Shown piece by piece: positions 13,910-24,884 of a stretch of DNA of 64,000 bases. Numbering within the stretch: position 1 is the first letter of the stretch; the number at the start of each line of letters is the position of its first letter. The DNA lies in the NCBI GenBank assembly GCA_000181795.3, contig CM012953.1, positions 12,008,006 to 12,072,005 on the forward strand. The letters run 5' to 3'. Under the pieces are notes generated by a model, which was given only the letters and a program-made list of their open reading frames with translations, had not been told where the DNA came from and did not search any database. Source of the stretch: Trichinella spiralis. Taxonomy: Eukaryota > Nematoda > Enoplea > Trichinellida > Trichinellidae. The translations under genes and the position numbers were made by a program.

Positions 13910-16187
13910 AATGTTAGATTATTAGAGGCTTTAGAAATATTAGTTTTACGTAAAGTAGAATTATTTTATGCAAAATAAAATCTTGTTATTCTTGCTTGTT
14001 CACATATTGTTTTTATTTTTTTACTTTTATCATTTTTACTGCCACGAATTGTATATGTATTATGTATTGTACTATTTTTTATTTTTTGTGAATATGCACA
14101 TGATTAATACATTGTTGCGAAAAGTAGTCAATCATTCGTTCACTGGAAATAAAGTATGCAAAGTGAAGAAAGTGGTTCAGCGCATTTAATTATAAGATGT
14201 AAAAACTGAAAAAAAGTTATTTGCACGTTTTACAGCGGTGTAAATTCTGTGATTTCCATTTTGTTGAAAATCAAATCAAAATATTGCGGAGAAATGTGCG
14301 TTAGCATCATTAATTATTTGTTTTAATAAGTAAGAAATAAAAAATAAGCACTGCTATCTGCATTCAACATTTTCGCATTTGCTTAATTCAATTTTTATTC
14401 TTAATGTAAAAAAATTTATTGAACGAATTTTTCTGAACGATCTCGTGTAAATTACTTGACAATTTAATCTTAATAATAACTGTCAAATTACAAGAACATT
14501 ATTATTTTTATGGTCACGTCAACTGATGAGAATCAAATGTGAAATGAAATGAAAATACTAAAACGAGTAAATTCTGTGTTTTAAATGAGAAATTTTTTCA
14601 TGTTAAAAAAATTTTAATCGTCAAAAATAAAAATTATTTGAATATAAATTTTCAGAAATAAACACTTAATCGAAATTAAAATCGGTATATTGAGAATGAT
14701 TTTCACTAAATGTTTATTTTAGAGTTACCACTGAGTGTGATATTTAAATATTTGCGATTTAGACAGGTTTAAATATTCAGCTTTACTGAAATTAAAATTA
14801 TTTCTTAAGTGTTGATAGATGATAAATGAAACTTATGAATAAGAATCAAAAAGGTATTTTTATAGAACTTTGGAAATAAAGTTCTATTTAAAAAAATGTT
14901 TTAATCATCACGTTTAATCATTTAATTGTCAACATATTTTAATAAAATATTTCTTATTCTATCAGATGAAATTTATAATAATTGAACAGTGCAGTAAATT
15001 TTCTATAATACCAGTCTTACCTTGATAACTTTTTAGAGAGCTCCTTTAAGCAATTTTTGTAATTACTTAAAGAGATTGTGAGATTATTCAGGTTCAAAAT
15101 TTTTGCACATCTTCTGACTCCTGGAATACAAAAATGTACATTTCGAATTTAAGATGTTGTGGAGACAAAAAATGTCCCGGAACGTCTATTTTTTTCTCTA
15201 AGCATGTCATATTGTCCTACAAGAGAAGACACAAAACTTCAGGTCATGATAATGGAAAATGACGGAGTAAGCACATACAAAGCGCCCTGGGGTAACACTG
15301 ACCCAAGAAGTCATCAGTGGATTAATTATAAATGAACAAACAATATTCTTAAAAGCATTTATAATACAAAAATTGTATATTCATTTTAAAATAACGTTAG
15401 ACTTAATTCTAAAATAGGACTGAAATGTGAAACCTGTTAGAGAGTGCTTTCATCGCAGACTGAAGATGTTCTTAAATTTATTACTAAATTTAGTAAAGCT
15501 GTTCCACACTTTCAAGCCATTTTTGATGCATCTATTTTTAATTATTTTGTTTAGAAGATAACAGTTATTTTATATATAAGCTTTTGCATAATAAAATTCG
15601 TTAATACATTTGAATTTAAGATAAAATTTAAAAATATTATTATGAACATTTAATTATGAATTTTAAAAAGTATATATTTATTTAAAATCTATATTTAGCT
15701 AAAATTTTGTGTCCAAATTAACTTGCTAAACTTGAAAAATATTTTTCTAAGTTGTAATTGTTTTATTAGACATTATAGTTTCATATACATTTCATATTGC
15801 TATTTTATTTAATATTTGCTTTACAATAATTAAATGTAACTTCTAAGAGGGTGCATTTATCATGGACTGTCATTTTTAAATGGAAAATCTCTACTGACTT
15901 TTGCTCTGTTTACATTTCATAGGTCTTTCTAACGTATCCCAACACAATTAATAGGTCTGTTGTTACTGCAGCTGTCTTAACTGCCAAGTATAAACGCGCA
16001 CATACATATACTCACAAACACACCAGCGCATGCACACACAACTATAGATGTATACATATGTGCGGGTATAATATATAAGGTTAGCTTAGCTTCACTGAAA
16101 TATCATAGCTTTACTCAGTACATTGAATACACTCACATTCTTTGATAACGTATATACTTGTCAAAAAATCAGATCGTAGCATTTTCA
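13910..16187. other. Intergenic, NFS1 to CAP gene
   Basis: AT-rich spacer of about 2.3 kb without a supported gene. The frame at 13968-14189 is hydrophobic low-complexity sequence. The last 200 bases are CA/TA-rich and lead into a TATA-like stretch before the CAP gene. Confidence 0.6.
16066..16080 (+). promoter_or_regulatory. Possible TATA region of the CAP gene
   Basis: The stretch GTATAATATATAAGG stands about 110 bp before the CAP-protein start codon and ends a CA-rich tract. The position suits a core promoter, but TATA-like words are common in this AT-rich DNA. Confidence 0.25.
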
Positions 16188-17696
16188 ATGAATTTGATCT
16201 TTCTTTTCAGTTTCTCTGCAATTCTGCTAAGCACAAATGGTAAATAAGCATTCATTAATATGACACTTTAAATATGGATTTCTTTCAGCTATCAATTCAG
16301 TAAGTTATCAGTATTTTTTGAACGGTGAAAAAGTAACTGATCAAGAGAAAATTGAACAGCTGTTAGAGAAATACCCACATTTAAGACCATCAGACTCCAA
16401 AAGTACATCATTTCAAAGGCCATTGATGACATCTTCTTCTGATGAAAAATCTGTGCAAGAACCACTTGCTTCTACTACGCCAGCTAAGAAAGTGATCTCT
16501 TCCAAACTCAAAATTCGACCTCCTAAGAGAGTTTTGATTCGACCACCAGCGAAGCCAGAAAAAAAACCAACAGTTCAAAATTCGCAGAAATTAGTGACAC
16601 CATCATCAACTAAACCACCAGCATCAGAGGGCGTTCTTTTTTTACCTAACACTGTCAAAGAGTTCATCACTGAGAAGCATAATTCATTTAGAAAGCAAGT
16701 TGCAAAAGGTTTACTGCCTGGTCAGCCTAGAGCTTCAGCGATGAATGAGCTTATTTGGTCTGATGCAATCGCTGAAAATGCAAGCAAATGGGCCGCAGGC
16801 TGTGTTTTCGAGCATACACCAAGCGGGTACTACTGTGGCATGCTGGGCTTCAGCAGTGTCGGTGAAAATTTAGCTGCATCTACAGTATCACCTCGTGTAG
16901 ATTCAAGCAGCGAAGAAGCGCTGAAAGATGCATTCAGTAGAGCATTAAATGGTTTCTTTATTGAGCATAAGAATTTTAGACATTCTGATCGATATTGTAA
17001 TCCTGGAAAAAAATGTGGCCATTACGCTCAGGTTCAAATAAGCTTTTAAAATTTATATACAAATGTACATTTTTCAGATGGTTGTTGATTCCACTCTTAT
17101 GGTAGGGTGTGGAATTGCAGTCTGCAATAATGGAATCGAAAGCTTTGTTCCCGGAAGGCGCAGCCATTTAATTGTCTGCAACTACATTCCAGGGTATGAA
17201 AGCTTTCAATATATTATCTACATTATTATAATTATTTATTTTCATTATTTATTTTCAATTATTTGTATAGTTAAGCTATTTACAGCAGTAAACAGAATCG
17301 TTAATAGGATAATAAGGTAAAACAATTTTATTTAAATGGTGAAAGCATTGGGATATAAAATGTTTACGATGACATAAATAATAAATAAATGATCATTTTA
17401 TTTTAAGAAATAATATAAAAAATCGACCACCTTATGAAACCAAACCGAAAGACTGTCCATCTAATAGACCACATAGAAAAGATGATTTATGTAGTACGTT
17501 TCAATGGAACATTTAAATTCCAGATTGCTTCATTATGGTTAAAATTTTAGCGGGACATGGACCAAATTATAAGACATGTGAAGATAGTGAAGATTCATGC
17601 AAAACGTGGAAAGAAGAAGGAAAATGCGATCTTTGTAACAATCCGTTTCAGAAATTCATGAGTGAAAACTGTGCACAGACGTGCGGATATTGCTGA
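16188..17696 (+). CDS. Secreted CAP (SCP/TAPS) protein with C-terminal ShKT domain
   Basis: Five exons (16188..16239, 16289..17031, 17078..17193, 17408..17493, 17551..17696) encode 380 residues. Residues 1-18 are a signal peptide encoded almost exactly by exon 1 (MNLIFLFSFSAILLSTNG). Residues about 20-125 are a Ser/Pro/Lys-rich linker with repeated RPPK/RPPAKP words. The CAP domain runs from about 130 to 315: KEFITEKHNSFRKQVAKG, LIWSDAIAENASKWA, SVGENLA, GHYAQMVVDST and CNYIPGNN. The last 45 residues match the ShKT pattern, with CEDSEDSC, W, G, FMSENC and TCGYC. This tail has seven cysteines rather than six; the extra one is in CDLC. It is related to venom-allergen-like proteins secreted by nematodes. 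The target and function are unknown. Exon 4 was found by phase and restores the family's CNYxPxGN block. Confidence 0.9.
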
Positions 17697-18649
17697 AAAT
17701 CACCATTTTCCAATGATAGTGATTAACCATTTTTATCGATAAATATAAGTAATTTAATAATTTTTTGCATTATATAATAATTATTTTACATTTAATCAAC
17801 TGAAAGATGCAATGAAAACCTTGCCTAGAAAAAATATGAAACACTCATGATCGATACAAGAAATGCAAATCAAATTAATAATAAAAAAGAGCATTATATT
17901 TCTATAAAACAGATAATGAAAATTGCACTTATAAATCAGCATTCATGTTTTTCATGCGTTTCATTTTGTTTATTTCAACGAATATTGTAAAGAAATATTG
18001 CAGAAACAAAATCACTTGTGTATTATGCTCTGTTAACAGAAATCCAATGTCAGTTTTATTCAGTTTATTAAATAACTTTAAATAATTTATTCATTCATAA
18101 TCTCATTTTTATTTATATTTAAAAAATAAAAATGTTTTATATAATATATAAAATGAAGTGGATTTGTAAAATGGAATCATGCACCGTTAGTGTTCGATGG
18201 AGAAAGAACTGCTCAAGACAGTTATAAAAACCGCATTACATGTTTTAATAAGCAGTTAATGATAGATTTTACCCTGTCAAAGCACATTATAACTTTTTCC
18301 CAAATAAATATTGTACAATTATTTCTTCTTATTAGCAAAGTATTTGATTTATGACCCTGCATTTCAGAAATTGATAATTGCAGAATGTAAACTTCAACCT
18401 TAAAAATTTCTAGCTATATTATATTACAATGAAGCAATTTAAATGAAATTTGAGCAAGAAATTAAAAGTAGAAATTATTTTAAAACTTTCAAATAAAAGC
18501 AGCAACAGTAACACCGATAACTTTCCTACTTTTCTGTATTACTGTATTTCAGGTAGCGCTATACATGAACATGTGGCGGACATAAAATTAATCATAGTAT
18601 ATTTTGTTCTTAGAAATTAAAGTATAGCTGATTTATAAATTTAAGTAAA
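17697..18649. other. Intergenic, CAP gene to TRMT5
   Basis: AT-rich spacer with no supported feature. An acceptor-like TTCTTAG about 40 bp before the TRMT5 start may be a trans-splice site. Confidence 0.6.
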
Positions 18650-20263
18650 ATGTTCAAATTTGGCAAAGTGTGGCCTAAAGTGAAAGGCATGAAAATACTG
18701 GACAAAACGTTATTTCTTACTACCATTGTTGCTCCATGTGTTCACGTCGATACCCAAAAATTTTGTTTCGAAAAAATTGCATGCTATCTGCAGCCGTATT
18801 ATTTGAAACTACGCTGTTTTAAAAATACACGATCAATTTCAGATCATATGAAAGTAAATGAAATTTTCTTTTTGTATAACAATTTATGAAATGAAAAATT
18901 CAAAGCAGTGCTTATCTTTTGTGAGCATGAACTTGAGAATTTTACATTTGCAGCAAATTTTACTCGACCCTGATCTGTGTGATTCGACAAAAATTGCGAA
19001 GTTATTGCACGAAAATGGATATCTTTCTGATGGGTTGCAGATTGACAGCCGGGAGATAGAAATATCTTATGATAATTGGTCGTTAGATGATATTCTGAAT
19101 GCTGTTTTACCGGATGGGCAATCATTCAGTTCATTTTCTTTAATCGGGCACATTGCTCATTTGAATTTGAAAGAGCCTTTGCTTCCATTCAAGAATGTTA
19201 TTGGTAAGGATGTTCTTGTTAATTGTTGCTGAAATATTATTCTTATTTATTCCACAAATTTATTTTTGAAAGCACTGATTATTTAAAATACATATGATAA
19301 AAATTGTTTAATGTTTGATGAAGAAAGCCAGACGAGTAATCAAGGGTTTTATGAAATTAAGCAATTTGCATCAAGAATATTTTTGAAAACGTTGTTAGTG
19401 AGCACATTTTATAAGAATAATATTTTTTCAACGCAAATTTCAAACAGAATATCGAAAATTATAATTTCTCAAATTTATTTATTTCAGCGGATGTTTTATT
19501 GGATAAAGTGCCAAAATGTACTACAGTTGTGAATAAGATGGATATAATTGAAGACGAATTCAGGAATTTGCGCTTCGAACATTTGTCAGGCGTTATGGAA
19601 TACGTGACACGTGTGCGGGAAAACGGTTGCACTTATGAGCTGGATTTCAGCCAAGTTTTTTGGAACCCAAGACTGGGAACTGAACACCAGCGTTTAGTGA
19701 ATTGTTTCCAACGTGGCGATTGTGTTTTCGACGTGTTCGCGGGCGTTGGTCCGTTTGTAATTCCGGCCGCGAAGAAGAGGTGCCGTGTTTATGCTAATGA
19801 CTTGAATCCGAAATGCATCCATTGGCTTCAGAAAAACTGCCGAATGAACAAAGTCAAAATTGAAATGTACAACGAAGACGGTTCGGAGTTTTTGAAAGCC
19901 TACTGCAGCCATGAGCTGGCAAAATTGTGCAGAGAGAATTTCCCAGGAAAATGCCATTTTATTATGAACCTTCCGGCAACGGCGGTCACTTTTTTGCCAT
20001 ATTTTATTGGTTTGATGGATAATTCTGAAATTGGATCCGTGAAACATTTCCCCCATGTATATGTGCATTGTTATACGTTTAGCAAAGATGAGAATTCATC
20101 GGCTGATGCTCAGAAACAAGTACAAGAGGCTTTCAAAGAATGGGAAATTACAAATACTGCTTTGCACTGCGTTCGTAATGTTTCACCGAGAAAATTTATG
20201 TATTGTGTTTCGTTTCAAATCAGTTGGAATATATTGTTGAACGAAAAAATATTAAAATTATGA
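18650..20263 (+). CDS. TRMT5: tRNA (guanine37-N1)-methyltransferase
   Basis: Makes m1G37 next to the anticodon, which guards reading frame; in animals it acts in cytosol and mitochondria. Three exons (18650..18853, 18954..19203, 19488..20263) encode 409 residues, somewhat shorter than the human protein. The family-typical VVNKMD and VRENGCTYELDFSQVFWNPRLGTEH precede the SAM-binding motif FDVFAGVGPFVIPAA (about 231-245). Then come YANDLNPKCIHWLQKN and the MNLPATA motif that supplies catalytic contacts. The C-terminus has HCVRNVSPRKFMYCVSFQI. The ATG chosen is the first in exon 1. The N-terminus (FGKVWPKVKGMKILDK) lacks a strong mitochondrial leader. Exon 3 holds the whole methyltransferase fold. 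Confidence 0.94.
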
Positions 20264-20471
20264 AGAACATGCATGAATCTATTTGGACATAGAGAATACT
20301 GGGAAAATTTATTTGCGTATTCATGTTTAACTTTTCGAAAATATTTTTAAAGTTCTGCAGTTCATTTTCGCATATGAGTGTTAATATGAAAAACAAAGCG
20401 GCATTAAATAATGGTGAAATTATCTGCATTTTTTAAGTAAGCATCTTGCCGGATAGTTGAACAGTTTTTGG

Positions 20472-20574
20472 TTAAATATTAAGCCAAACGTGCAGAATAA
20501 CTTTACTGAGTAACAAAGGGAATACAAACGCAATCGTGACAACACACATATCTATATATATTCACAGATTAGTT
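20472..20574 (-). repeat. 3' LTR-like direct repeat of the gag-only element
   Basis: About 102 bp, similar (roughly 88 percent by eye, one 2-base indel) to 21882-21986 in the same orientation. Shared words include GTGCAGAATAAC, ACTGAGTAACAAA and AATACAAACGCA. On the element's strand it directly follows a purine-rich tract (AAAAGATAGTGAGGA), which is where a polypurine tract should be. The stop codon of the gag-like frame overlaps its first bases. Confidence 0.75.
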
Positions 20575-21863
20575 AAGTCCTCACTATCTTTTCTAGTCTT
20601 TCTAGAATTTCATGTATTTTCTCTTCATCCTGCGCAAGTATAGCCGCTTCAAGGTCCGGATCGTGTCTTGCAAAGTGGAATACAATATCATTTTTACGGG
20701 CCAAAGAAGCAATACGTTCGCTACATGTGGGCAAACTATCCCTTCTCCTGGCTGCCTTCTGCGCTGCCGCAGGTGGTGCAGTTTTCGAAAAATTTGAAAA
20801 TAATTCTTCGAATAGTTGGACAAGTGTACTTTTCAGTAAATATTCAGTAAGGTCCATGCAGGCCAACAAATTCTGCTGGAAATCTGTTATGTTCTTCGTT
20901 TGTCCAAGCACAGTAGTCTCCAAGGCTGTGACTTTTTGTTCACAATGAAGTACAGCATTGTTGATTCTCACAGTTGTTGTGTTAAGATGGTCTTCGAGCT
21001 TCTCATTCAGAGATTCGACTAAATTTTTAATCGTATTAATTGATTCTATCAATGCTGCAACGTCGGGTGTTTTGGAGTACTCCTCACATAAAAGGATCTT
21101 GACGTCATTCACGAGATTGTTTTTAACAGCTGTGAGACGCTCTGCCAGTCCTTTGTCTCTTATTTTCTTTCTTGCACAGTATGAGATGCACTCTTCTACA
21201 CGCTGGTAACTTTTCATTTTGGACACATCAATAAATATTCTCAGTATTGATGCTAATTTCATGGTTTCTACAACACTGGTGGTATCATCTCCAGATTTCG
21301 GATTCACCACTTCTTTGATTGTATCGTTCTTAGTCACTTGGTCAGGTTCAGTACTTAAAGATAGAATCTCCACGGTACTTATAAAAGCAGGATCATTGTT
21401 AGAAGTTCTGATTTCTTCCGTATTCCTTTGCGCTGTTTCTGCTGCTATTGCTATTTCCTGTGCCAGGTCAAATGTTAAGTTGGGTTCCGCTAGCAATCCT
21501 CGTTGAATTACTTCATCTCTGACCCCTCCGACAAGTCGATCCCGTAACATGTCATCCAGAGTTTTCCCGAAATTACAGTTTTCTGAGAGGTGCATGAGTG
21601 CCGCAACATACTCTGGGATGCTTTCATTCGGCCGTTGGGAACGCTTGTGAAATCGTAATCGAAAAACGATTTCTGACGGTGCTGGGTTGAAATGTTCCTT
21701 TACCTTCGACACATTTACCACACACACTCATAAGTATGGCGCGTTTCTTTTCTGCGCTTGTAATATCGTTTGCTTCAAAGTAGAAGTTCAAACGTTCCAC
21801 ATAAAGTTCCCATGAGGCACCTTTTTCAGGTTGAAACGCTTCGATTTGATTTAATATTGCCAT
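20573..21863 (-). pseudogene. Gag-like frame: Ty3/Gypsy-type capsid plus unknown coiled-coil region
   Basis: Two overlapping - strand frames. The first (21624-21863) begins at the ATG behind the primer-site-like sequence and shows a capsid N-terminus (SWELYVERLNFYFEAND, EKKRAILMSVCG). The second (20573 to about 21727, 384 codons) resumes with VKEHFNPAPSEIVFRLRFHK, ESIPEYVAALMHLSENC and FDLAQEIAIAAETA, the usual Gypsy capsid C-terminal half. About 20 codons expected between them are missing and the frame changes, so a deletion has broken the protein. From about residue 105 of the second frame the sequence stops resembling Gag: nearly 280 residues rich in Lys/Glu/Leu, heptad-like (ESINTIKNLVESLNEKLE), with no CCHC knuckle, ending EEKIHEILERLEKIV. 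I do not recognise this part. It is open throughout despite the age suggested by the LTRs. Confidence 0.7.
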
Positions 21864-21881
21864 CTCAAGACGTCGCCAGTA

Positions 21882-21986
21882 TTATATCTTAAGCCAAAGG
21901 TGCAGAATAACTTCACTGAGTAACAAAAGGAATACAAACGCATTCGTCACAACACACGTATATTTATATAGATCCACGGATTAGTA
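21882..21986 (-). repeat. 5' LTR-like direct repeat of the gag-only element
   Basis: Upstream partner of 20472-20574 (same orientation, roughly 88 percent identical by eye). On the - strand it ends just before TGGCGACG, the position and look of a tRNA primer-binding site. It is short for an LTR, in the range of terminal-repeat-in-miniature elements. Confidence 0.75.
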
Positions 21987-23346
21987 CAGTATATTGAAAA
22001 TCAGGTTTCAACAGTTTTTTGTGACTCGTTTTCTCACTGGATTTCTTCCAGGTACATAACAATCAGCTAGTAAAATCCTAACTCATGGTAACCAATAAAA
22101 AACTTACTTAAATAACTTTAAGCCAATAAACAAAAAAAACAATAAAAATGCCAAACCAATTGTAGACGACGGAAATAAGGATACTGTCGTCAACGTTGAA
22201 GAACCTGCGCGTCAGGAGTGAGGACGGTAAACGTACAGTGGTGACGCGTGGTGTGAAGGTTTTTTCCTGGAAGTTGTGGTTTTGCTGTTTGTTTTGAAGA
22301 TTGTCTTCAGTGTTTTTGCTTGTTCGTGCTATATTGAGTCATTTCTTGTCTTATTATCCCTGACTCACCTTTAATCGTTTTTGAGTAAACTGTATCGACA
22401 ATTGATCTAGTTTTGATTGACGGTTATCGTGCAACAGGGTGAAAGTCGGAAATTCGAACGTATATGACTTTCCCGCCTTTCACTACGAACAAAGATACAG
22501 TCCACTAAGATCGCGAGCGAGAGAACCCGTTTCGCTCGTTACACCAATAAGAGAATGCTGCAATCGGGGAGAAAATACACCTAATTTCAGCATTTAAGTT
22601 GCATCTATAGCAGTATATAGTATGTTGCTCACATGCATATGTTTATTGCCTACGAATGGTAATTTATTGACTGGACTGAAGATTCAGTTATTTACATCTT
22701 TCAAAAATAATACAAGTGCATGAATTTTCATTAATGTTGATCAGCGACAGCAATGTTTTAGCGAGAGCAACGGATCGCCATATAAACAAACAGCAAACGG
22801 AAAGTAGGAAAATTCAAAAAAAGTTATGACGTATCACAGTTGATCAATCAGGAAGTGTCTCACGCCCATGTGAACGATCAAGGGATAGTATTTGTTTACA
22901 TGCATATATAACATTATTTATATTAAAAAACTGAAATATATTATGTATTATTGCAATAAATTATTTCATAATATGTAAATAAATAATCTTTTTCATATTA
23001 TGAAGCAGTTATTGCAATAAAAAATAGCATAAACAGCAAAATACAATAAATTGCATATTGCCCTATATTTTTTGAATCAATGTACATGCATTTAGTTATT
23101 TTCTACTGTAGAAATTAAGGTGTCAATGTTATTCGTTGCTGTTATTTCATAAAGTAATTGTGATTTTGTTATAAAATATTTTTTTACATTGGGTTTTGTC
23201 GTTATTCAGTGATCGGTTTGTTTAGCTGCTTTCATATTATTCCTACTGCTTTAAAATTTCTAATCAGTTTCAAACTTTTTAAGATAACTGTTTTCTTTTA
23301 AATGTTTGTCTTGTTTTTTGTGTTATCTAATGTTTATAGTTTTAGG
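21987..23346. other. Intergenic; 22125-22600 is less AT-rich than its flanks
   Basis: Between the retroelement and ASF1. From about 22125 to 22600 the base composition is noticeably less AT-rich. It contains a hairpin-capable GTGAAAGTC...GACTTTC..CTTTCAC (about 22440-22480) and GCGAGCGAGAGAA...TTTCGCTCG (about 22513-22538). It could be debris of another retroelement, but I found no frame to prove it. The remainder is plain AT-rich DNA. A TATAGTTTTAG at about 23335-23345, just ahead of the ASF1 ATG, looks like a trans-splice acceptor. Confidence 0.45.
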
Positions 23347-24187
23347 ATGTCATTGGTAGAAATTCAAAAAGTAGACGTTCTGAATAATCCTGGAACATTT
23401 TTCACGCCTTTCAAATTCGGCATAACATTGCTCTGTCATGAAGATTTACCACATGGTAGTATTTATACTATGTTATCAGAATATATTTTATTGGAAAGTG
23501 GTTTGTTTTAGATTTAGAATTTACGCTGACATTTATTGGCTCGCCGGATACTCATGCTTACGACCAAGAACTAGAAACTGTGCTTGTTGGTCCAATTAAA
23601 GAAGGGTTTAAAAAATTTTTTTTTGAGGTATTGTTTCTGTATTGCTGTATGTCTAAAGCATTTCGCCAATGTGCATGTTTTTACCAAAAGCATAAGTCTT
23701 ATGTTAAGTCTATGTCTAGACTGATCCTCCTGATCCAACAAAAATACCCGCAACAGAAGCAGCCGGTGTGTCTGTAATTCTGCTTTCCGTCTCTTACAGG
23801 GAACAAATATTTGTGAAAATAGGCTATTACGTGTCTCATTTTTATGCTGACGTTGAACTGAGTGAGAATCCTCCTTTGGAACCAAAATTTCAAGAGGTAA
23901 TTCCTTTTTACATTTTATATTATAGTTTATATAGTTGAAAGGCTTTTTTTATGCAGCTGAGCCGTCTTATACTGATAACTGACGTCCCTAGAATTACCAA
24001 ATACGTTATTGACTGGACTAAAGATTCAGGTGAAGCTACTTCCAATGATATGGAATGTACAATGGACGCACCTGTAGAAGAAACCGCAGTCGATAATGAG
24101 AAAATGGATACGATTTTTCATCATTTACCAATTGCAGCAGATTTAATGCAAAACGATGTGGATGTCGCTGACAGTGACATGCATTAA
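23347..24187 (+). CDS. ASF1: Histone chaperone ASF1
   Basis: Binds an H3-H4 dimer and passes it to CAF-1 or HIRA; nuclear. Four exons (23347..23455, 23512..23627, 23720..23896, 23957..24187) encode 210 residues. The immunoglobulin-like core covers about 1-155: VDVLNNPGTFFTPFKFGITL, LEFTLTFIGS, YDQELETVLVGPIKEG, ADPPDPT-like TDPPDPTKIP, GVSVILLSVSYREQIFVKIGYYV, ENPPLEPKF, and the final ITDVPRITKYVIDW strand. The tail (about 160-210) is acidic, as in yeast and animal ASF1. The start ATG comes three bases after an orphan acceptor TTTTAG, consistent with a spliced leader. In this window the gene lies 14 kb from the gene for its partner CAF-1 p150. Confidence 0.95.
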
Positions 24188-24884
24188 TGTGCTTAATATT
24201 ATGTATTTTTCTTGAGTGCATTTGGGCACTATTTAGCATCAAAATTAATGTAAATAATGTCGAAGAATTTCAGTTTTACTCTGCATCATAATTGACACAG
24301 TGTAGATGAAGTGATCATATTATTATCGAAATTAAAAGCTGTTTTTCAGTGTTTGTTTGATATATTACTGCTTTTAATAAAATACGATAATTGTGTGTCA
24401 ACTGATTTATTTATATTATAGTACTGATTTGTAATGGTATCAAAAATGCTATATTTGTCAATAAATATCTGTAACTTTTTTCAGAGAATGATTTTCCAAA
24501 TTCTTGCGCACACTCAGTCTTAATCTCAAAATCTAATATATCTTAATATTATTTATTATTAATTTTATTACTTATTAGTAATAATATCTATTATATATTG
24601 AAGTATCTTAATCATTTTTAATCTCAAAAAAGCATCAATTTTATGGATTTGCGCTCAAAAACACATGCATATGTACCTTTATTAACAATCTATGCTAATA
24701 AATAAAGACAAGTACATTTATCGTGAGTTTAAATCATATTTTACGTATCACCGTTGTTTTTACTTGAAAAATGCGCTTCGTAATAAATTCTGAAAATCTA
24801 ACTACACATAAAGCAAATAATACAAGTCCACATACACACAAGAATAAGATATCACAATGCACCGTCATTCCATCATTCGGATTT
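24188..24884. other. Convergent spacer, ASF1/ING
   Basis: Holds the 3' ends of two convergent genes. AT-rich; candidate poly(A) signals AATAAA occur on both strands (for example near 24377 and 24700). No gene seen. Confidence 0.6.

Larger units (their letters stand above)
20472..22021 (-). mobile_element. Non-autonomous LTR retroelement carrying a chimeric gag frame
   Basis: Element of about 1.5 kb read on the - strand: 5' LTR-like repeat (about 21882-21986), a primer-binding-site-like TGGCGACGTCTTGAG at 21864-21878, a gag-type frame starting at 21863, a purine-rich tract and a 3' repeat (20472-20574). There is no trace of zinc knuckle, protease, reverse transcriptase or integrase. The words TTGAACAGTTTTTG (20457-20470) and TTCAACAGTTTTTTG (22007-22021) flank it and could be remains of a target duplication. 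The second lies about 20 bp outside the repeat edge, so the right boundary is uncertain. Ty3/Gypsy affinity is inferred from the capsid segment only. LTR divergence indicates an old insertion. Confidence 0.7.

Noticed and set aside
20612-21506. Several + frames opposite the gag-like frame
   Set aside because: Antisense shadows; the - strand frame has capsid motifs and sits properly between the LTR-like repeats.
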